From Phoronis australis (Eukaryota > Phoronida > Phoronidae), in the NCBI GenBank assembly GCA_002633005.1, contig NMRA01000101.1, positions 666,115-730,114 of the forward strand: a stretch of DNA of 64,000 nucleotides, read 5' to 3'. A program made the translations under genes and the position numbers. Below are positions 53,901 through 59,529 of this stretch, piece by piece. The notes under the pieces were generated by a model that searched no databases, was not told the origin of the DNA, and was given only the letters and a program-made list of their open reading frames with translations. The stretch's first letter is position 1. Each line of letters starts with the position of its first letter.

Positions 53901-56117
53901 ATTATTTAAGAACATCCCATTATTTCTTAGACATGCCAGTATAGGGTAAACTCAATCCCACTCTCCCACTCACCAACAGTTACAAGTCAGTTGCTAATCT
54001 GTAGAATAGCTCACAACTTACAAAACGAAGTAACATTGAGTATATCATCACTCATAACTAGTCCAAGTTCAAAATGTCATGACAAAAAATTAAGAGGTAC
54101 CGAACAGCAATCAAAATATTCACTACCCACATAGCTTCATACAAAACTGAATTAAAAAGACTTGGATGATAAAACCAAAATTTAATTTTATATACCTACT
54201 GTTCCTATTATCAATAGTATCAAATATTTCAGGTGAGTTAAAGCCAGACCACAAGATCATATCTGTTACCTAGCCACAACTGGGGCTTAACTTAATCACA
54301 ATCTCCACAAACGTGCAAAATAGGCAACACATACACCAATAGAACAAGAAACTTTGACCAACCCTTGTCTCTCTCTATCAATTCACTAGTAAACAACAGC
54401 ACTTTTCGCCAAAGAAATGCGTTATAAATAAAGCTGAAAACTAATTTACTCAAAGAGGTGTTTGTCATCGAGAAGCAAAATGATACGGATAGCTTAGGTT
54501 TAACAATATTTCATCCCACCATTCAGACTCTGAATGATCCATCAGTTTCACTTTGACTCTCTCCAAATCACAGGCTAACCATTCATAAAACGTTTCAATC
54601 TGATCAACCTTAGTAAAATACGAAAACCAGATTTTGACTAATTGTCCTTTCTGCACGTGATGTTCCAGTACCAATGCTTTGTGAGACGATAATCAGAAAT
54701 GCAAAAAAGCCTATTCTAGAGCTGTAATATAATTTTCGGAGAACTTTTTGACCCTAACATCTTCATTTTTGGTGGATTCGGGACATCTAATATTGTTCGG
54801 GCACTGCAGTCAGTACCAGCTTGTTCTTCATTCATGAACATGGACTCCTCGAAGTGGTGAGAGCATAACTTGCAGTTCTTGGACAAATAGGCTGCATCTC
54901 TATTCATAAGGTCAGCTCCCAGCCCTTGCACCTGAGCAGAAATCAATGACTGAGAGACTCGGGAACAAACCTCATACTCACTAGGTTCACAGAAGACTGG
55001 TAGCCTACACTAAAGTACACTACACTACAGAATCCTGTCGTACTGTGATTGTGATAGAGACAAAAGCGTTTTGGTGTCAACTGAAAAAAATCGGAATCAA
55101 ATGTCGATCCACGGATATTTTAACAGGGCCGCGCCCCCGCATCATTAACACATAGAATTAAGTTTTCAATGACGCACTGCTTAACTTAATTGGTCCAACT
55201 GGCACATTAAAATTATATTGATTTTTTCACCTTTTCACAGAGACCCACAGATTCTCTAACTTGACTTATGACAGACTTGTGGCCCTGTGGCTGTGATTGT
55301 GCCATGGCCGTGTCACCATGTCACATTGCCCGGCATGGGCATGGGTATGTTTTCCTAAAATTATCCCTACGATCGTACGGGTGACATTTTGATTTGGAAT
55401 TCATGGACTGCAAGTATCCAAAAAGCTGACGATCACATCGTACGTTCATCATAGTCCTTCCGCCGGCAGCCCGGCTGTGCAGTAGGCCTAGCCTACACTG
55501 CACTGCAGACAACAGTGGCAACGGGACAGCGATCAACTTGTCTAACAACCGTGAACAGAACACACAAAATGAAAGACAATGTATCATATTATTGAATAAC
55601 TGATAATCCTTACCTTTCTGGATCCTTAGGAAACCTAAAAAATGACATGTCTGGGGTTTTCGTGGATGAATTCATGCAATTTATCACACTGCAAAATGCG
55701 TCCTTCCCCATTGTTTTGGCGCTTCCTGGTTGACAGTTGCTTAGTCACCAAATCACAGGCGCTAGTAGTAGCGGTAACAGCGAACTCACGAGTGGACTCT
55801 CCTATACTACTAGGCTTCTTGCTACTACTCTATTGATGCATTAGGGGCCTTCCCATATAGCACACAATAATTTTAATGATTAATTAATTGGCAATTTTAT
55901 AAATATCAGTGAGAGCCACGTTTACGGATACAGCCTGTTCAACTATAAAGGTGATCGGCTAATACTGACAGAGTTCCAGAAATTACAGATTGGCGCCGTG
56001 TGCAGCGGCGTACCCACTCATGTGTCAGTCAACATCATGTATTCCTACAGAGGTCACTATTCTCAACAACCCGTCTACATCATCACTGGCGGAGTGGTCA
56101 GGTATACTGTGACGTGA
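14731..56117 (+). CDS. Tectonic family gene (spliced, nine exons seen)
   Basis: Tectonics are secreted or membrane-anchored proteins of the ciliary transition zone, working with the MKS complex in ciliogenesis and Hedgehog signalling. Exons 14731-14932, 17692-17807, 22242-22498, 23356-23523, 46045-46637, 48051-48140, 50818-50935, 52034-52141 and 55910-56117 join with matching phase at all eight junctions and give 619 residues, near the usual family length. Landmarks in order are the cysteine core CPCDLT...CCCDEDC across exons 2-3, a G-x-LTLP block (exon 4), NPGYVIG across exons 5-6, an FGYQQLSGC block (exon 7), KDW (exon 8) and CSGVP near the end. No membrane segment precedes the stop, which recalls the secreted TCTN1-like type. 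The signal-peptide exon and promoter were not found, and exon 1 as listed is the least certain. Introns are packed with mobile elements; the fourth is 22.5 kb. Confidence 0.85.
14933..16222. other. Intron-like sequence, no recognisable gene
   Basis: Short frames only. Nothing recognised. Confidence 0.4.
16223..16615 (+). pseudogene. RNase H-like fragment of a LINE
   Basis: The frame contains TYVPGHAGVVASEQAQQFAS, which matches the W.PGHAG..GNE.AD..A block near the end of RNase H domains in non-LTR retrotransposons, with the Asn and Asp positions altered. Upstream residues are less clear. It lies on the opposite strand from the RT remnant just downstream, so they are probably separate insertions. 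Confidence 0.5.
16780..17420 (-). pseudogene. Decayed LINE reverse transcriptase
   Basis: Read on the minus strand with frame changes, the fragment carries in order NYMPV...LCTLPKLSEKLVF, FLPGKSTLSKLIEV and then SSETPQG...GVP*RSILGPLLFIF. These match the RT fingers and palm segments of non-LTR elements (N-Y-R-P-V-S, Q-x-G-F-x-x-G-x-S-T, GVPQGSxLGPLLF). The catalytic FADD box is not seen. An in-frame stop falls in the GVPQGS block and a frame change sits near 17180, so it is dead. It lies in the first tectonic intron. Confidence 0.75.
17692..17807 (+). CDS. Tectonic exon, cysteine-rich core part 1
   Basis: It starts after AACTTTCAG and ends GATGAG|GTAGGT in phase 0. The end reads CPCDLTYRHCDYSCCCDE, the first half of the CPCDL..x..CD..CCCD.DC signature that defines tectonics; the DC that completes it opens the next exon. 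An alternative donor 4 bases downstream (TAG|GTGAGC) would break phase with exon 22242. Confidence 0.88.
17808..18676. other. Intron sequence, no recognisable feature
   Basis: The stretch 17990-18150 contains several short inverted segments (around GACGGTAGT and GACGGTC), but no element class could be assigned. Confidence 0.4.
18677..21575 (+). mobile_element. AATGGGG element, copy 2 (2.9 kb)
   Basis: Same AATGGGGCTATTCGGA inverted ends and inner GTACTAGTGGTGAT block as copy 1, and colinear with it except for deletions. It lies in the intron between tectonic exons 17692 and 22242. It retains the best signal-peptide exon of the family on the minus strand (21272-21455). No recognisable transposase. 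Confidence 0.78.
21272..21455 (-). pseudogene. Signal-peptide and cysteine exon in AATGGGG copy 2
   Basis: It begins MSSRKALLLIFSLVQVFDRW, a short basic start plus a hydrophobic stretch typical of a secretory signal, followed by EHCGQKGQPTDKKC and AEAP. Relative to copy 1 it lacks 13 codons, an in-frame deletion. The splice donor that is GGTAAG in copy 1 reads GATAAG here, so splicing as in copy 1 would fail. A further conserved block on the same strand near 21060-21110 reads KRCMVRDAQKTR. The protein family is not known to me. Confidence 0.5.
22242..22498 (+). CDS. Tectonic exon, cysteine core part 2
   Basis: Preceded by CTGGCTTATAG and followed by TTCAA|GTAAGC. It opens with DCTSLDHLAFEHCIPG, completing the CCCD.DC signature, and continues through FMCNSAFYNN and RFMCVEKQ. 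These correspond to the tectonic core after the cysteine motif. Ends in phase 2. Confidence 0.9.
22499..23355. other. Intron sequence, nothing recognised
   Basis: No repeat or gene was recognised between these two tectonic exons. Confidence 0.45.
23356..23523 (+). CDS. Tectonic exon with Y-x-x-G and LTLP block
   Basis: It starts after GGGATTTTGCAG and ends GTTAG|GTAAGT. The phase-2 end of the previous exon is completed by its first base. The sequence NYGYKDGMPVQ followed by GHLTLPL and a CMPESPV ending corresponds to the Y..GDP.., G.LTLP and C..-PV run of the family. Ends in phase 2 and joins exon 46045 in frame. Confidence 0.88.
23710..24212 (+). repeat. Dispersed repeat D, copy 2
   Basis: Homologous to 7440-8005 in the same orientation, with scattered indels. 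It lacks the hairpin found at the right edge of copy 1. Unclassified. Confidence 0.7.
24350..24610 (+). pseudogene. Ty3/gypsy reverse transcriptase remnant
   Basis: The plus frame reads MLSIEPSTSAYSRLAVLL, one stop, then KFCVDYSRLVNEAT. This matches the RT N-terminal block (ML..GII.PS.SPY.SPVVLV..KDG..RFCVDYR.LN..T) of Ty3/gypsy LTR retrotransposons. The stop and the lost YPLP segment show it is a dead fragment. No LTRs were recognised next to it. Confidence 0.68.
24611..25902. other. Intron sequence, no recognisable gene
   Basis: It contains a C13 run near 24788 and AT-rich sequence. Nothing recognised. Confidence 0.4.
25903..26560 (-). pseudogene. PIF/Harbinger transposase fragment
   Basis: The minus strand carries WWQKTIKEDFEDKEW, then FYSLRQEW, then KLATGAAYCTIGNLLGVAKA, and after a stop LVPHFVTFLQSDDL with a FPTC block. 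This is the order of the N-terminal helix-turn-helix region and the start of the DDE domain in Harbinger/HARBI1-like transposases (LATG.SY..IG..FGVS..TV; F.FP.C.GA.DG). The frame is interrupted near 26134 and no DDE aspartates are visible, so it is a truncated relic. Confidence 0.75.
26842..29766 (-). pseudogene. P-element-like (THAP9-like) transposase pseudogene
   Basis: Blocks in N-to-C order as coordinates fall are: CTLLIDVMAVKQKVEYD with EELVLIVVGARGNWK (29344-29640), matching the first catalytic Asp region (LDGMAI..) of THAP9/P transposases; REHINFKNKMKVSLAAQ (~28890-29010); TSRKR with GLNGK (~27640-27700); and ENIVTYIAGFVV with SCNDC (26842-27045), matching the YIAGYVV..C..C tail. Blocks are in different frames, separated by stops and possibly by former introns. 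The family cuts and pastes DNA using an RNase H-fold domain; here the gene is broken. It lies antisense in the large tectonic intron. Confidence 0.78.
29950..30107. mobile_element. Short palindromic MITE, copy 2
   Basis: Inverted relative to the copy at 2346-2501. It ends GTTACTGAACGGGAGGCTGG and begins GCGTTCAGTAGACGCTAGGA. Length ~158 bp. No coding capacity. Confidence 0.7.
30174..30324 (-). repeat. Internally deleted LTR fragment
   Basis: The first ~130 bp and the last ~25 bp match the LTR at 39308-39695, including the AAAAGAGACTGACGACC block and the terminal ACATGTCAACA. It lacks ~235 bp from the middle. Termini are TG..CA when read on the minus strand. No internal retrotransposon sequence adjoins it, so it resembles a solo LTR relic. 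Confidence 0.65.
30325..31872. other. Intron sequence, no recognisable gene
   Basis: Short frames only. Two TAGGCCTA palindromes occur at 31013 and 31046. Confidence 0.4.
31873..32181 (-). mobile_element. CAGTGGCGGATCTAGGA-type MITE, copy B
   Basis: Ends are CATAGGCGGATTTAGGA and, inverted, CAGTGGCGGATCTAGGA. Perfect 5-bp target duplications, TAAAC, flank it at 31868-31872 and 32182-32186. Homologous in opposite orientation to 6608-6892. Non-coding. Confidence 0.8.
32554..36921 (-). pseudogene. Kolobok-like DDE transposase gene with THAP tail, nearly intact
   Basis: Six phase-consistent minus-strand exons are 36320-~36580, 35863-36069, 35087-35615, 34652-34889, 33936-34190 and 33443-33614, followed by a terminal exon 32554-32806. 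An upstream exon near 36921 reads RRLLKEGAVPTL, the typical end of a THAP finger. Features are an acidic linker (EHEEVDDENDDEEE), ERKFIVFESMLLKLF, paired cysteines CQLCG and CDICG, the first putative catalytic Asp in GDDGRCDSMSHSAKYGTY, the second in LVTDRHASINKW, then NHLYWSA and the LLKD...LSP..QTS block. I assign Kolobok from memory of this motif order plus THAP, with moderate certainty. Two lesions are visible: an in-frame TGA at 34665-34667 where Trp is expected (FDI*HVGK), and a frame change near 35950. Otherwise the reading is intact, so inactivation looks recent. Confidence 0.68.
37409..37484 (+). other. tRNA-like sequence (SINE head or tRNA pseudogene), 76 nt
   Basis: It has a perfect 7-bp (extendable to 8) acceptor-like stem, GCAGTGT/ACACTGC, an A-box-like TGGCTTGGTTG and a B-box GGTTCGAGTTC in a good T-arm. 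Six extra bases separate the T-arm from the 3' acceptor strand and no proper anticodon stem forms. A related sequence is at 42925-42995 on the other strand. It is probably a tRNA-derived repeat, not a working tRNA. Confidence 0.5.
37505..38347. other. Unrecognised open frame region
   Basis: A 132-codon minus-strand frame (37505-37903) is the longest here and includes FPAQISINEVKENLINLDLD, but no domain I recognise. It could be an exon of a mobile-element gene. Confidence 0.3.
38348..38578 (+). pseudogene. Acidic first-exon-like fragment, possible transposon-associated gene
   Basis: It begins MDVESDSGSDCDFLR. In another frame it continues PYMFEPEEAANEGGEGEND and NDRLEGVDRW, then meets a GGTG|GTAAGA donor. 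The P-Y-x-F-E-P...RL....W start followed by an expected C-x-C-G-x-C resembles uncharacterised N-termini common in invertebrate genomes, often near mobile DNA. The frame change between the two halves suggests a dead copy. Confidence 0.35.
38822..39289 (-). pseudogene. Ty3/gypsy-type gag fragment
   Basis: A 155-codon frame starting MWDKFLASEP has the spacing of retrotransposon gag (capsid-like): W..F, a helical run ending VALLLRTTEYGNDIFDSF, then VLDKFAVFCKPRINFVAQ and a DDYVTDMRY block. It starts immediately downstream of the putative primer-binding site and LTR on the same strand. No protease or pol follows, so the element is truncated. Confidence 0.68.
39290..39307 (-). other. Putative primer-binding site
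   Basis: Directly after the LTR end (...TTTACA on the minus strand) the sequence reads TGGTGCCTCGAGTGAGGA. It begins TGG, as expected for pairing with a tRNA 3' CCA end. The tRNA species was not identified. Confidence 0.55.
39308..39695 (-). repeat. LTR (388 bp) of the truncated gypsy element
   Basis: Read on the minus strand it starts TGTTGATATG and ends ATATTTACA, the standard TG...CA termini, and is followed by a primer-binding site and gag. The shorter homologue at 30174-30324 confirms it is repeated. Confidence 0.72.
39696..40182. other. No recognisable feature
   Basis: Nothing recognised. Confidence 0.4.
40183..41580. mobile_element. TIR element with dense TACTCGAA/GAGTACGA motifs
   Basis: The left end CAGGGCCCGGTCTCCAACCT and the inverted right end CTGGGCCCAGTCTCCAATCT form inverted repeats continuing through CCGTACTCAGACTC. 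Each end is followed by many copies of the pattern TACTCGAA or its complement. CAGGG-type ends resemble some hAT elements, but no 8-bp target duplication is evident and no transposase is encoded, so it is a non-autonomous DNA element of uncertain class. Confidence 0.65.
41581..44497. other. Intron sequence, no recognisable gene apart from a tRNA-like copy
   Basis: Short frames only. A CATG/CATA-rich stretch lies near 44130-44155. Confidence 0.4.
42925..42995 (-). other. tRNA-like sequence, second copy
   Basis: The minus strand reads GCAGTGTGGCCTAATGGGAT, then CCGCTTCCTTTACTC and a B-box GGGTTCGAGTCCCAC. It is clearly related to 37409-37484 but more like tRNA-Arg in its 5' half. The anticodon arm does not fold, so it is a tRNA-derived repeat or pseudogene. 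Confidence 0.5.
44498..45778 (+). mobile_element. Mariner element with TA target duplication
   Basis: Inverted ends GGGTCGTTCAAAAAGTTCTC and GGGTCGTTCAATAAGTTCTC bound a 1281-bp element flanked by TA on both sides. This is the standard size and target of Tc1/mariner transposons. The single transposase gene inside is frameshifted. Confidence 0.93.
44676..45712 (+). pseudogene. Mariner transposase, frameshifted
   Basis: The N-terminal frame (44676-45062) starts MEITETRAVIKYLGKKG, with paired helix-turn-helix DNA-binding segments, the linker PRPGRPKS, and a WVPRML block. Catalytic blocks follow in other frames: TQDETWVHYFDP (first Asp), LLQDNAPVHTA (second Asp) and HPAYSPDLPPSDS (third Asp), consistent with a DD34D mariner. 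A stop at 45060-45062 and frame changes near 45060, 45215 and 45470 show the copy is dead. Confidence 0.9.
46045..46637 (+). CDS. Large tectonic exon
   Basis: It starts after GTTGTCTTTCAG, its first base completing the codon left by exon 23356-23523. It encodes about 197 residues including CRQLPRVLKS, RCSWDNGYTPAPVPEID, VRYRIKWSGTS and VVIVLGQVS, the beta-rich region that precedes the NPG motif in tectonics. It ends AATCCAG|GTGATT in phase 1; a donor at 46655 (CTT|GTAAGC) was rejected because only the 46637 donor joins exon 48051 to give NPGY. Confidence 0.9.
46638..47129. other. Intron sequence, nothing recognised
   Basis: No feature recognised. Confidence 0.4.
47130..47720 (+). repeat. Dispersed repeat E, copy 1, with embedded CG/TG microsatellite
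   Basis: Diverged but colinear with 59530-60010: shared anchors include CAACAAGACATTTT, AAGTGACATTTGGTTT, a central purine-pyrimidine alternating tract (CGCGCGCGCGTGTGTG near 47341) and ACCTTG.AAAA. Both copies carry the alternating tract at the same relative position. Confidence 0.62.
48051..48140 (+). CDS. Tectonic exon completing NPGY-x-x-G
   Basis: A TTTTGTCTAG acceptor and GGCCAG|GTAAGT donor bound 90 bp. With the previous exon it spells NPGYVIGQLVPSAIVSG, the hallmark NPGY..G.P.(L)AG-like block of tectonics. Starts and ends in phase 1. Confidence 0.92.
48400..49400 (-). pseudogene. Decayed Ty3/gypsy pol (RNase H to integrase)
   Basis: On the minus strand, 49200-49020 carries HYAPTEDKALIFASTRLRP, like the Y.P.E.E.LA......R block of gypsy RNase H. 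Further down, 48630-48400 carries TVIPPGLQQPIISTLHLVHQ, like the V.P..L....L..LH..H.G zinc-binding start of integrase. The order RNase H then integrase fits pol. Multiple stops, no LTRs seen. Confidence 0.58.
49485..50639 (-). mobile_element. AATGGGG element, copy 3, truncated
   Basis: The right end (plus orientation) reads TTTTCCGAATAGCCCCATT, i.e. the family terminus inverted. It is homologous to the left ~40% of copies 1 and 2 and loses the other end near 49485. It keeps the best version of one minus-strand open block (50050-50283), reading FIEDECGYMKESHVPKLG and LKLDPGEMKTKSIWYKYLSF, which is broken by stops in copies 1 and 2. Confidence 0.75.
50818..50935 (+). CDS. Tectonic exon with FG...GC block
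   Basis: It follows CCGTATTTTATAG, and its first two bases complete an Asp codon with the previous exon. DNSGLCDQITY, LQFGYQQLSGCAIRL and DCAMIR match the C....+FG.N..SGC......C run of tectonics. Ends ATTCG|GTGAGT in phase 2. Confidence 0.9.
51120..51660 (+). pseudogene. LINE 3' end fragment with CCHC-like finger
   Basis: The frame at 51245-51517 includes RLGAGLLVNSDKFRH and CNCGQVQTKIHFLLDCP, which fits the RL..G...L / C.CG...T..H.LL.C tail of non-LTR retrotransposon ORF2 proteins. The upstream part is out of frame or missing. It sits in the intron between tectonic exons 50818 and 52034. Confidence 0.65.
52034..52141 (+). CDS. Tectonic exon with K-D-W block
   Basis: The acceptor TTTTTATTACAG and donor CACTT|GTAAGT bound 108 bp, phase 2 to phase 2. 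RNLVVDFLKKLVVPELVLAR and ESKDWAKIH correspond to the P..VA..GNA....DW..I segment near the tectonic C-terminus. Confidence 0.85.
52142..53539. other. Intron sequence, no recognisable gene
   Basis: The open frames around 52838-53105 were examined as possible exons but do not fit the required phase or family motifs. Confidence 0.45.
53540..53690 (+). repeat. Diverged tandem duplication, ~95-100 bp unit
   Basis: Two blocks share ACCAGG.AAAAACCA...TGGG....CCA.ATGGGTGTTGA.CC.CTCCCA. The unit is GC-rich relative to its surroundings. Class unknown. Confidence 0.45.
53691..54715. other. No recognisable gene
   Basis: A 69-codon minus frame at 54465-54674 directly follows the THAP frame and could be a further exon of it, but it has no recognisable motif. 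Confidence 0.35.
54716..55711 (-). pseudogene. THAP-domain gene, two exons with a frame break
   Basis: Exon 1 (55711-55614) starts MGKDAFCSVINCMNSSTKT and continues FFRFPKDPER, then GTAAGG. Exon 2 (54931-54716) follows TTTCTGCTCAG and continues CKGWEL in the spliced frame, while LMNRDAAYLSKNCKLCSHHF and FMNEE...LDVPNPPK lie one frame off. Together these hold all four C2CH zinc ligands and the conserved Pro-rich close of a THAP finger of the kind found in P-element-like and 52-kDa-repressor-like proteins. The frame change near 54910 is either inactivation or a sequencing error. The gene is antisense within the last tectonic intron. A downstream transposase domain was not found. Confidence 0.72.
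55910..56117 (+). CDS. Terminal tectonic exon
   Basis: It starts after AAATATCAG (pyrimidine-poor but phase-correct: its first base completes a Phe codon). It reads ESHVYGYSLFNYKG, CSGVPTHVSVNIMYSYRG and then VVRYTVT followed by TGA at 56115-56117. The C..(I/V)P......+.Y+..G segment matches the family C-terminus. No transmembrane helix precedes the stop. No AATAAA is seen in the next 200 bp. Confidence 0.85.
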
Positions 56118-56359
56118 CTGAGGTATAGCGAAGGTTTTGCCTGACGTCACTGATGTTCAGTTGTAGCATAGAACTCTAGCCCTGGAATGCCATCTCCCTC
56201 ACGTGACCTATGTATTCTGTTTCATTTATAAGAGCTTGTGACCCCGAGACTCGCCGCTGTAGTTGGCACTGTGAATTTCCGGCTGTCTGCTCGACTTAGT
56301 TTTGATCGAGTGCTGTAGTTATCATGTCAAGCCTAATCTCATTTTGTCATTTTTCAACC

Positions 56360-59300
56360 CCGGCCAACGCTCGGAAGGCGATCGAGAACGAGACCTTGCA
56401 CCAAAAATGGCAGACTACAGTTATGTACCCGGTGAGTTTAAGTGTCATTTTCTGCTTAAATAAAGACCACTTTGGTACGAATGTGTCACACAGAAAAGCG
56501 TCAGAGTGTAACCTTTGTTGTGGATCTGAAATAATACTTGGCTTTTGCTTATTTTTTAAAATAAAGAGCTCAGAATGCAATGGCTTTCGTTAAAATGCCT
56601 TGCGCCTCGTAAAATCGACAATTTCTACTTGTTATTAGCAATTCCAGGGTTCTTAATAAGAGACGTGTGACGTTTATAGTTTAATCGTCCCTGGTGACAC
56701 CTTAGTTAGTTGTGGTTTGTGAAACAATTTGAGATACTTACCAATACAAGCAGATCCTTGTGTGAGACGGCGATCGGGAACGATGTCGTTAATTCTCTAT
56801 GGCGATCGTGAACGCAAAAAAGGCGATCGTGAACGTACATTTTTTTTCTCTGCATTGGCCTGAATAGTCGTTCAAGTTACGGTATTATGTCAATAATTTT
56901 AGAATAATACGGAGCCTGAATTAGTTGATGGGTTAATTATTAATTACATTTCATCGTTTTTTTCATTATTTCAAAGTGATATTTAGTCTAACAAACATAA
57001 CTGAATGCGTTTGATTTTTTTCAGTTGAACTCATAGTGTAGCCACACGATGAGTCCTTCAGGGTGTTAACGTCCACGCCTTTAAAAAAGAGTAGTACAAC
57101 TGCTGCATGTCACAACCGAGTGTGTGTGTGTTGTGGATCCTCGTTCAGGAACTAAGAAATCGACTTAGTATGACCACATGGCAATAAAATACAGTGACAC
57201 TACAACAAAGCAAGACCTTTACCAGCCCTGTTATTGAAGCGTTGCATGCGTCAAGAGTTTTTTTACCAATATTGTAAAACACACAGCACGAAGCATCATG
57301 CTCAGGAACCAAGTCGATTCAGTGTCCTATCTGTGATCAACGTTTCACGGAAAGAGTAACCCTGATGCAACACTGCGTCACAGCACGAGGACACTCCTTT
57401 TTGTGGTGAATGTGGCATGTCGTGCAAACAGTATGCCTCCTACAAGCATAGCATGCAGAAACGTCACGAATGAAATCATTAAGTCCAGTGCTGAAGGTTA
57501 TAAAGTCACTATAGTTTATTCAGGTTTACAAAGTCTGTGGTTGGTAGTTGTCTGATGTGATAGTATTTTGACGTTTTGTTTTGAACCTTTTTTCCTCAAG
57601 TTTCTTTCTATATTTGTGTTATTTCAAAAGGATCTTTAACAGAACCAGTACATTTTTTGTAGTGTTTAGGTAGATTTGATTGGCCATACTAAGTGTCTAT
57701 GGGCAATACTTACATGCAATTGTTCTGACCAACGAGTATTTTGAATGAGAATATATGGCTATGATTATTGTACACTGGAAATTGATTTCATATTGTAGTT
57801 GATTTCCTGTGAGAGACTGTTATACTATCAATCAGTCCTAAATACACTGTCTATGATTCAGTGATGATTTAGTCATTCCAAAAGTAATTCGTTGGAAATG
57901 TTCAGTGGATTTGTTTTGTTGAGTTACCTATAAATAAATTTATATATTTTTGTAAGACCAATTTTGAGGTATGTGTGTTAAAAGATTAATATTATAATAG
58001 AAATGCTATAATAGTGTTGATATCCTGTGTAAATCACTACAGTGTGTAGTTGAAGTGACGTTAATGACAACATGTTGACTACGTTTTGAGAAAATCACAA
58101 TATAGAATGTGCATTATAACTCTCAATCTTTTTCAATGTCACATTAAACTCGAGATCATGAACTGATGATGCAGGTGAACTTAGGACCAATACTACAAAT
58201 CAGAAGAGTCAAACACAACGTACATTCAAGTCACACGGTGCCACAAGTCAATCTGTTCATCTCTGTATTGATTTTATCAGTAAAACATCAAGTAAAATCA
58301 CACCCGTTTTATCAGCACACCAGTTTACACAATGTCTGGCCAATTTTTTGATCCCAGGCGTTTATAAGTGAGAATCTTTGAATCATCTCGTGAAGTGTTG
58401 CCGCACTCCCCTTTCTCCCTATGAGCAAGCTCATCATCATTCTTTGACTTTACTGGATATTTGTTTTTTCCTTTTGCTGTCACAATTTTACAAGATTCTA
58501 CACTCGCTTTCATCTCGGTGCTGCAACAATTTGTTTACCCCTGGCTGACAGGCTACATGGGTGAGTCTTCAGTTTAGAAACCCTTGTTCTCAGTGGTTTG
58601 GTTTAAGAGTAGATGCCTGGCCTGTACTTTTCAAAACCCTGGTCAGGTGTACCTTCACGTCGTGGGTAACATGTTCGTTGAAGCTCGCCAGTGAACTTGT
58701 TTCCTGAAATGAGAATAAATTTGTTTGTGAAACTAAACTTGAATTATGCTTGATGTACATGTAGTGCTCACGGCAATTTAATTGAAATATGCTATGTTGT
58801 TGTTCAGTTTTGATACAAAAGTAACACAGTAACTACACAAAATGTGATTAAATCATTGCACCACACTTGATTTTGTAACCTTTTCACGTTTTATAAGTAA
58901 AACGTTCATTATTGTTCGACACATCACAATGCGTTCCCGATCGCATAAACAAACACAAATTTGCGTTCCCGATCGTTTATCGTTGCGTTCTCGATCGCAT
59001 CTTTCAACAGAAAAGCGTCGAAAAATCAGAGATCCTGACAAAAGTACAAAAAAAGCTTTGCGTTACATTTTCACACGTCATTTCATCATAACTCCATGGT
59101 CAATTTATTGATTTAGTGCCAAAAATAACGGCAATTTGCCAAAATGACATTCAAATCACCTTCGGCTTAAGCGATGCCTCGGTCAACGTAACTTACATGT
59201 ATCTCCTATAATTGGGAGAGACACTAGCCTAAACCTCTACCTGCCCCTCCTAAATGTGTTACGCCTTCAAGTCATGTCTCTGTTTTCACATTGGAAGTAA

Positions 59301-59410
59301 AAAAACGAAAATTCTTCAAATTTACTCATCTTGCCTGGCTTTGCTTCTCGCGCCAAATTTCGTTCTCGATCGCCTTCCGGTCGTTCTCGATCGCAAGTTG
59401 GCCGTGGTGT
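56360..59410. mobile_element. 3-kb segment bounded by inverted GCGATCGNGAACG box arrays
   Basis: Boxes in plus orientation lie at 56378, 56770, 56801 and 56822; boxes in the reverse orientation (CGTTCNCGATCGC) lie at 58931, 58962, 58984, 59360 and 59381. The outermost ends share a GGCCAAC flank and a CCGGAAGG spacer, forming inverted termini. The left end runs into an ATG (MADYSYVP) with a GTGAGT donor; the right end, read inwards, has a TTTGGCGCGAG (E2F-like) sequence and an ATG opening MSKFEEFSFF. A related end occurs alone at 9107-9345. Inverted subterminal arrays are typical of transposase-binding sites, so a DNA transposon is the favoured reading. A bidirectionally controlled gene duplicate is the alternative. 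Confidence 0.55.
57302..57473 (+). pseudogene. Two C2H2 zinc fingers split by a frameshift
   Basis: The first frame reads QCPICDQRFTERVTLMQH, a C-x2-C finger, and stops at TGG TGA. One base off, the second reads FCGECGMSCKQYASYKHSMQ then KRHE and a stop: C-x2-C...H-x5-H. The frame change falls in a run of five T at 57398-57402, where four would keep the fingers in one frame. It lies inside the box-bounded 3-kb segment and may be the end of that element's protein. Confidence 0.6.
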
Positions 59411-59529
59411 TTTTGTTCATCAAGCGAGGCTGTTGAGGTACGGTTCCAGACAACCAGCGATTTCTCGGCATAATTAGTCAACAAACCCGGCAGTTGCACT
59501 GGTCATTCGTTGTGTCTGCAGGATGTCAG

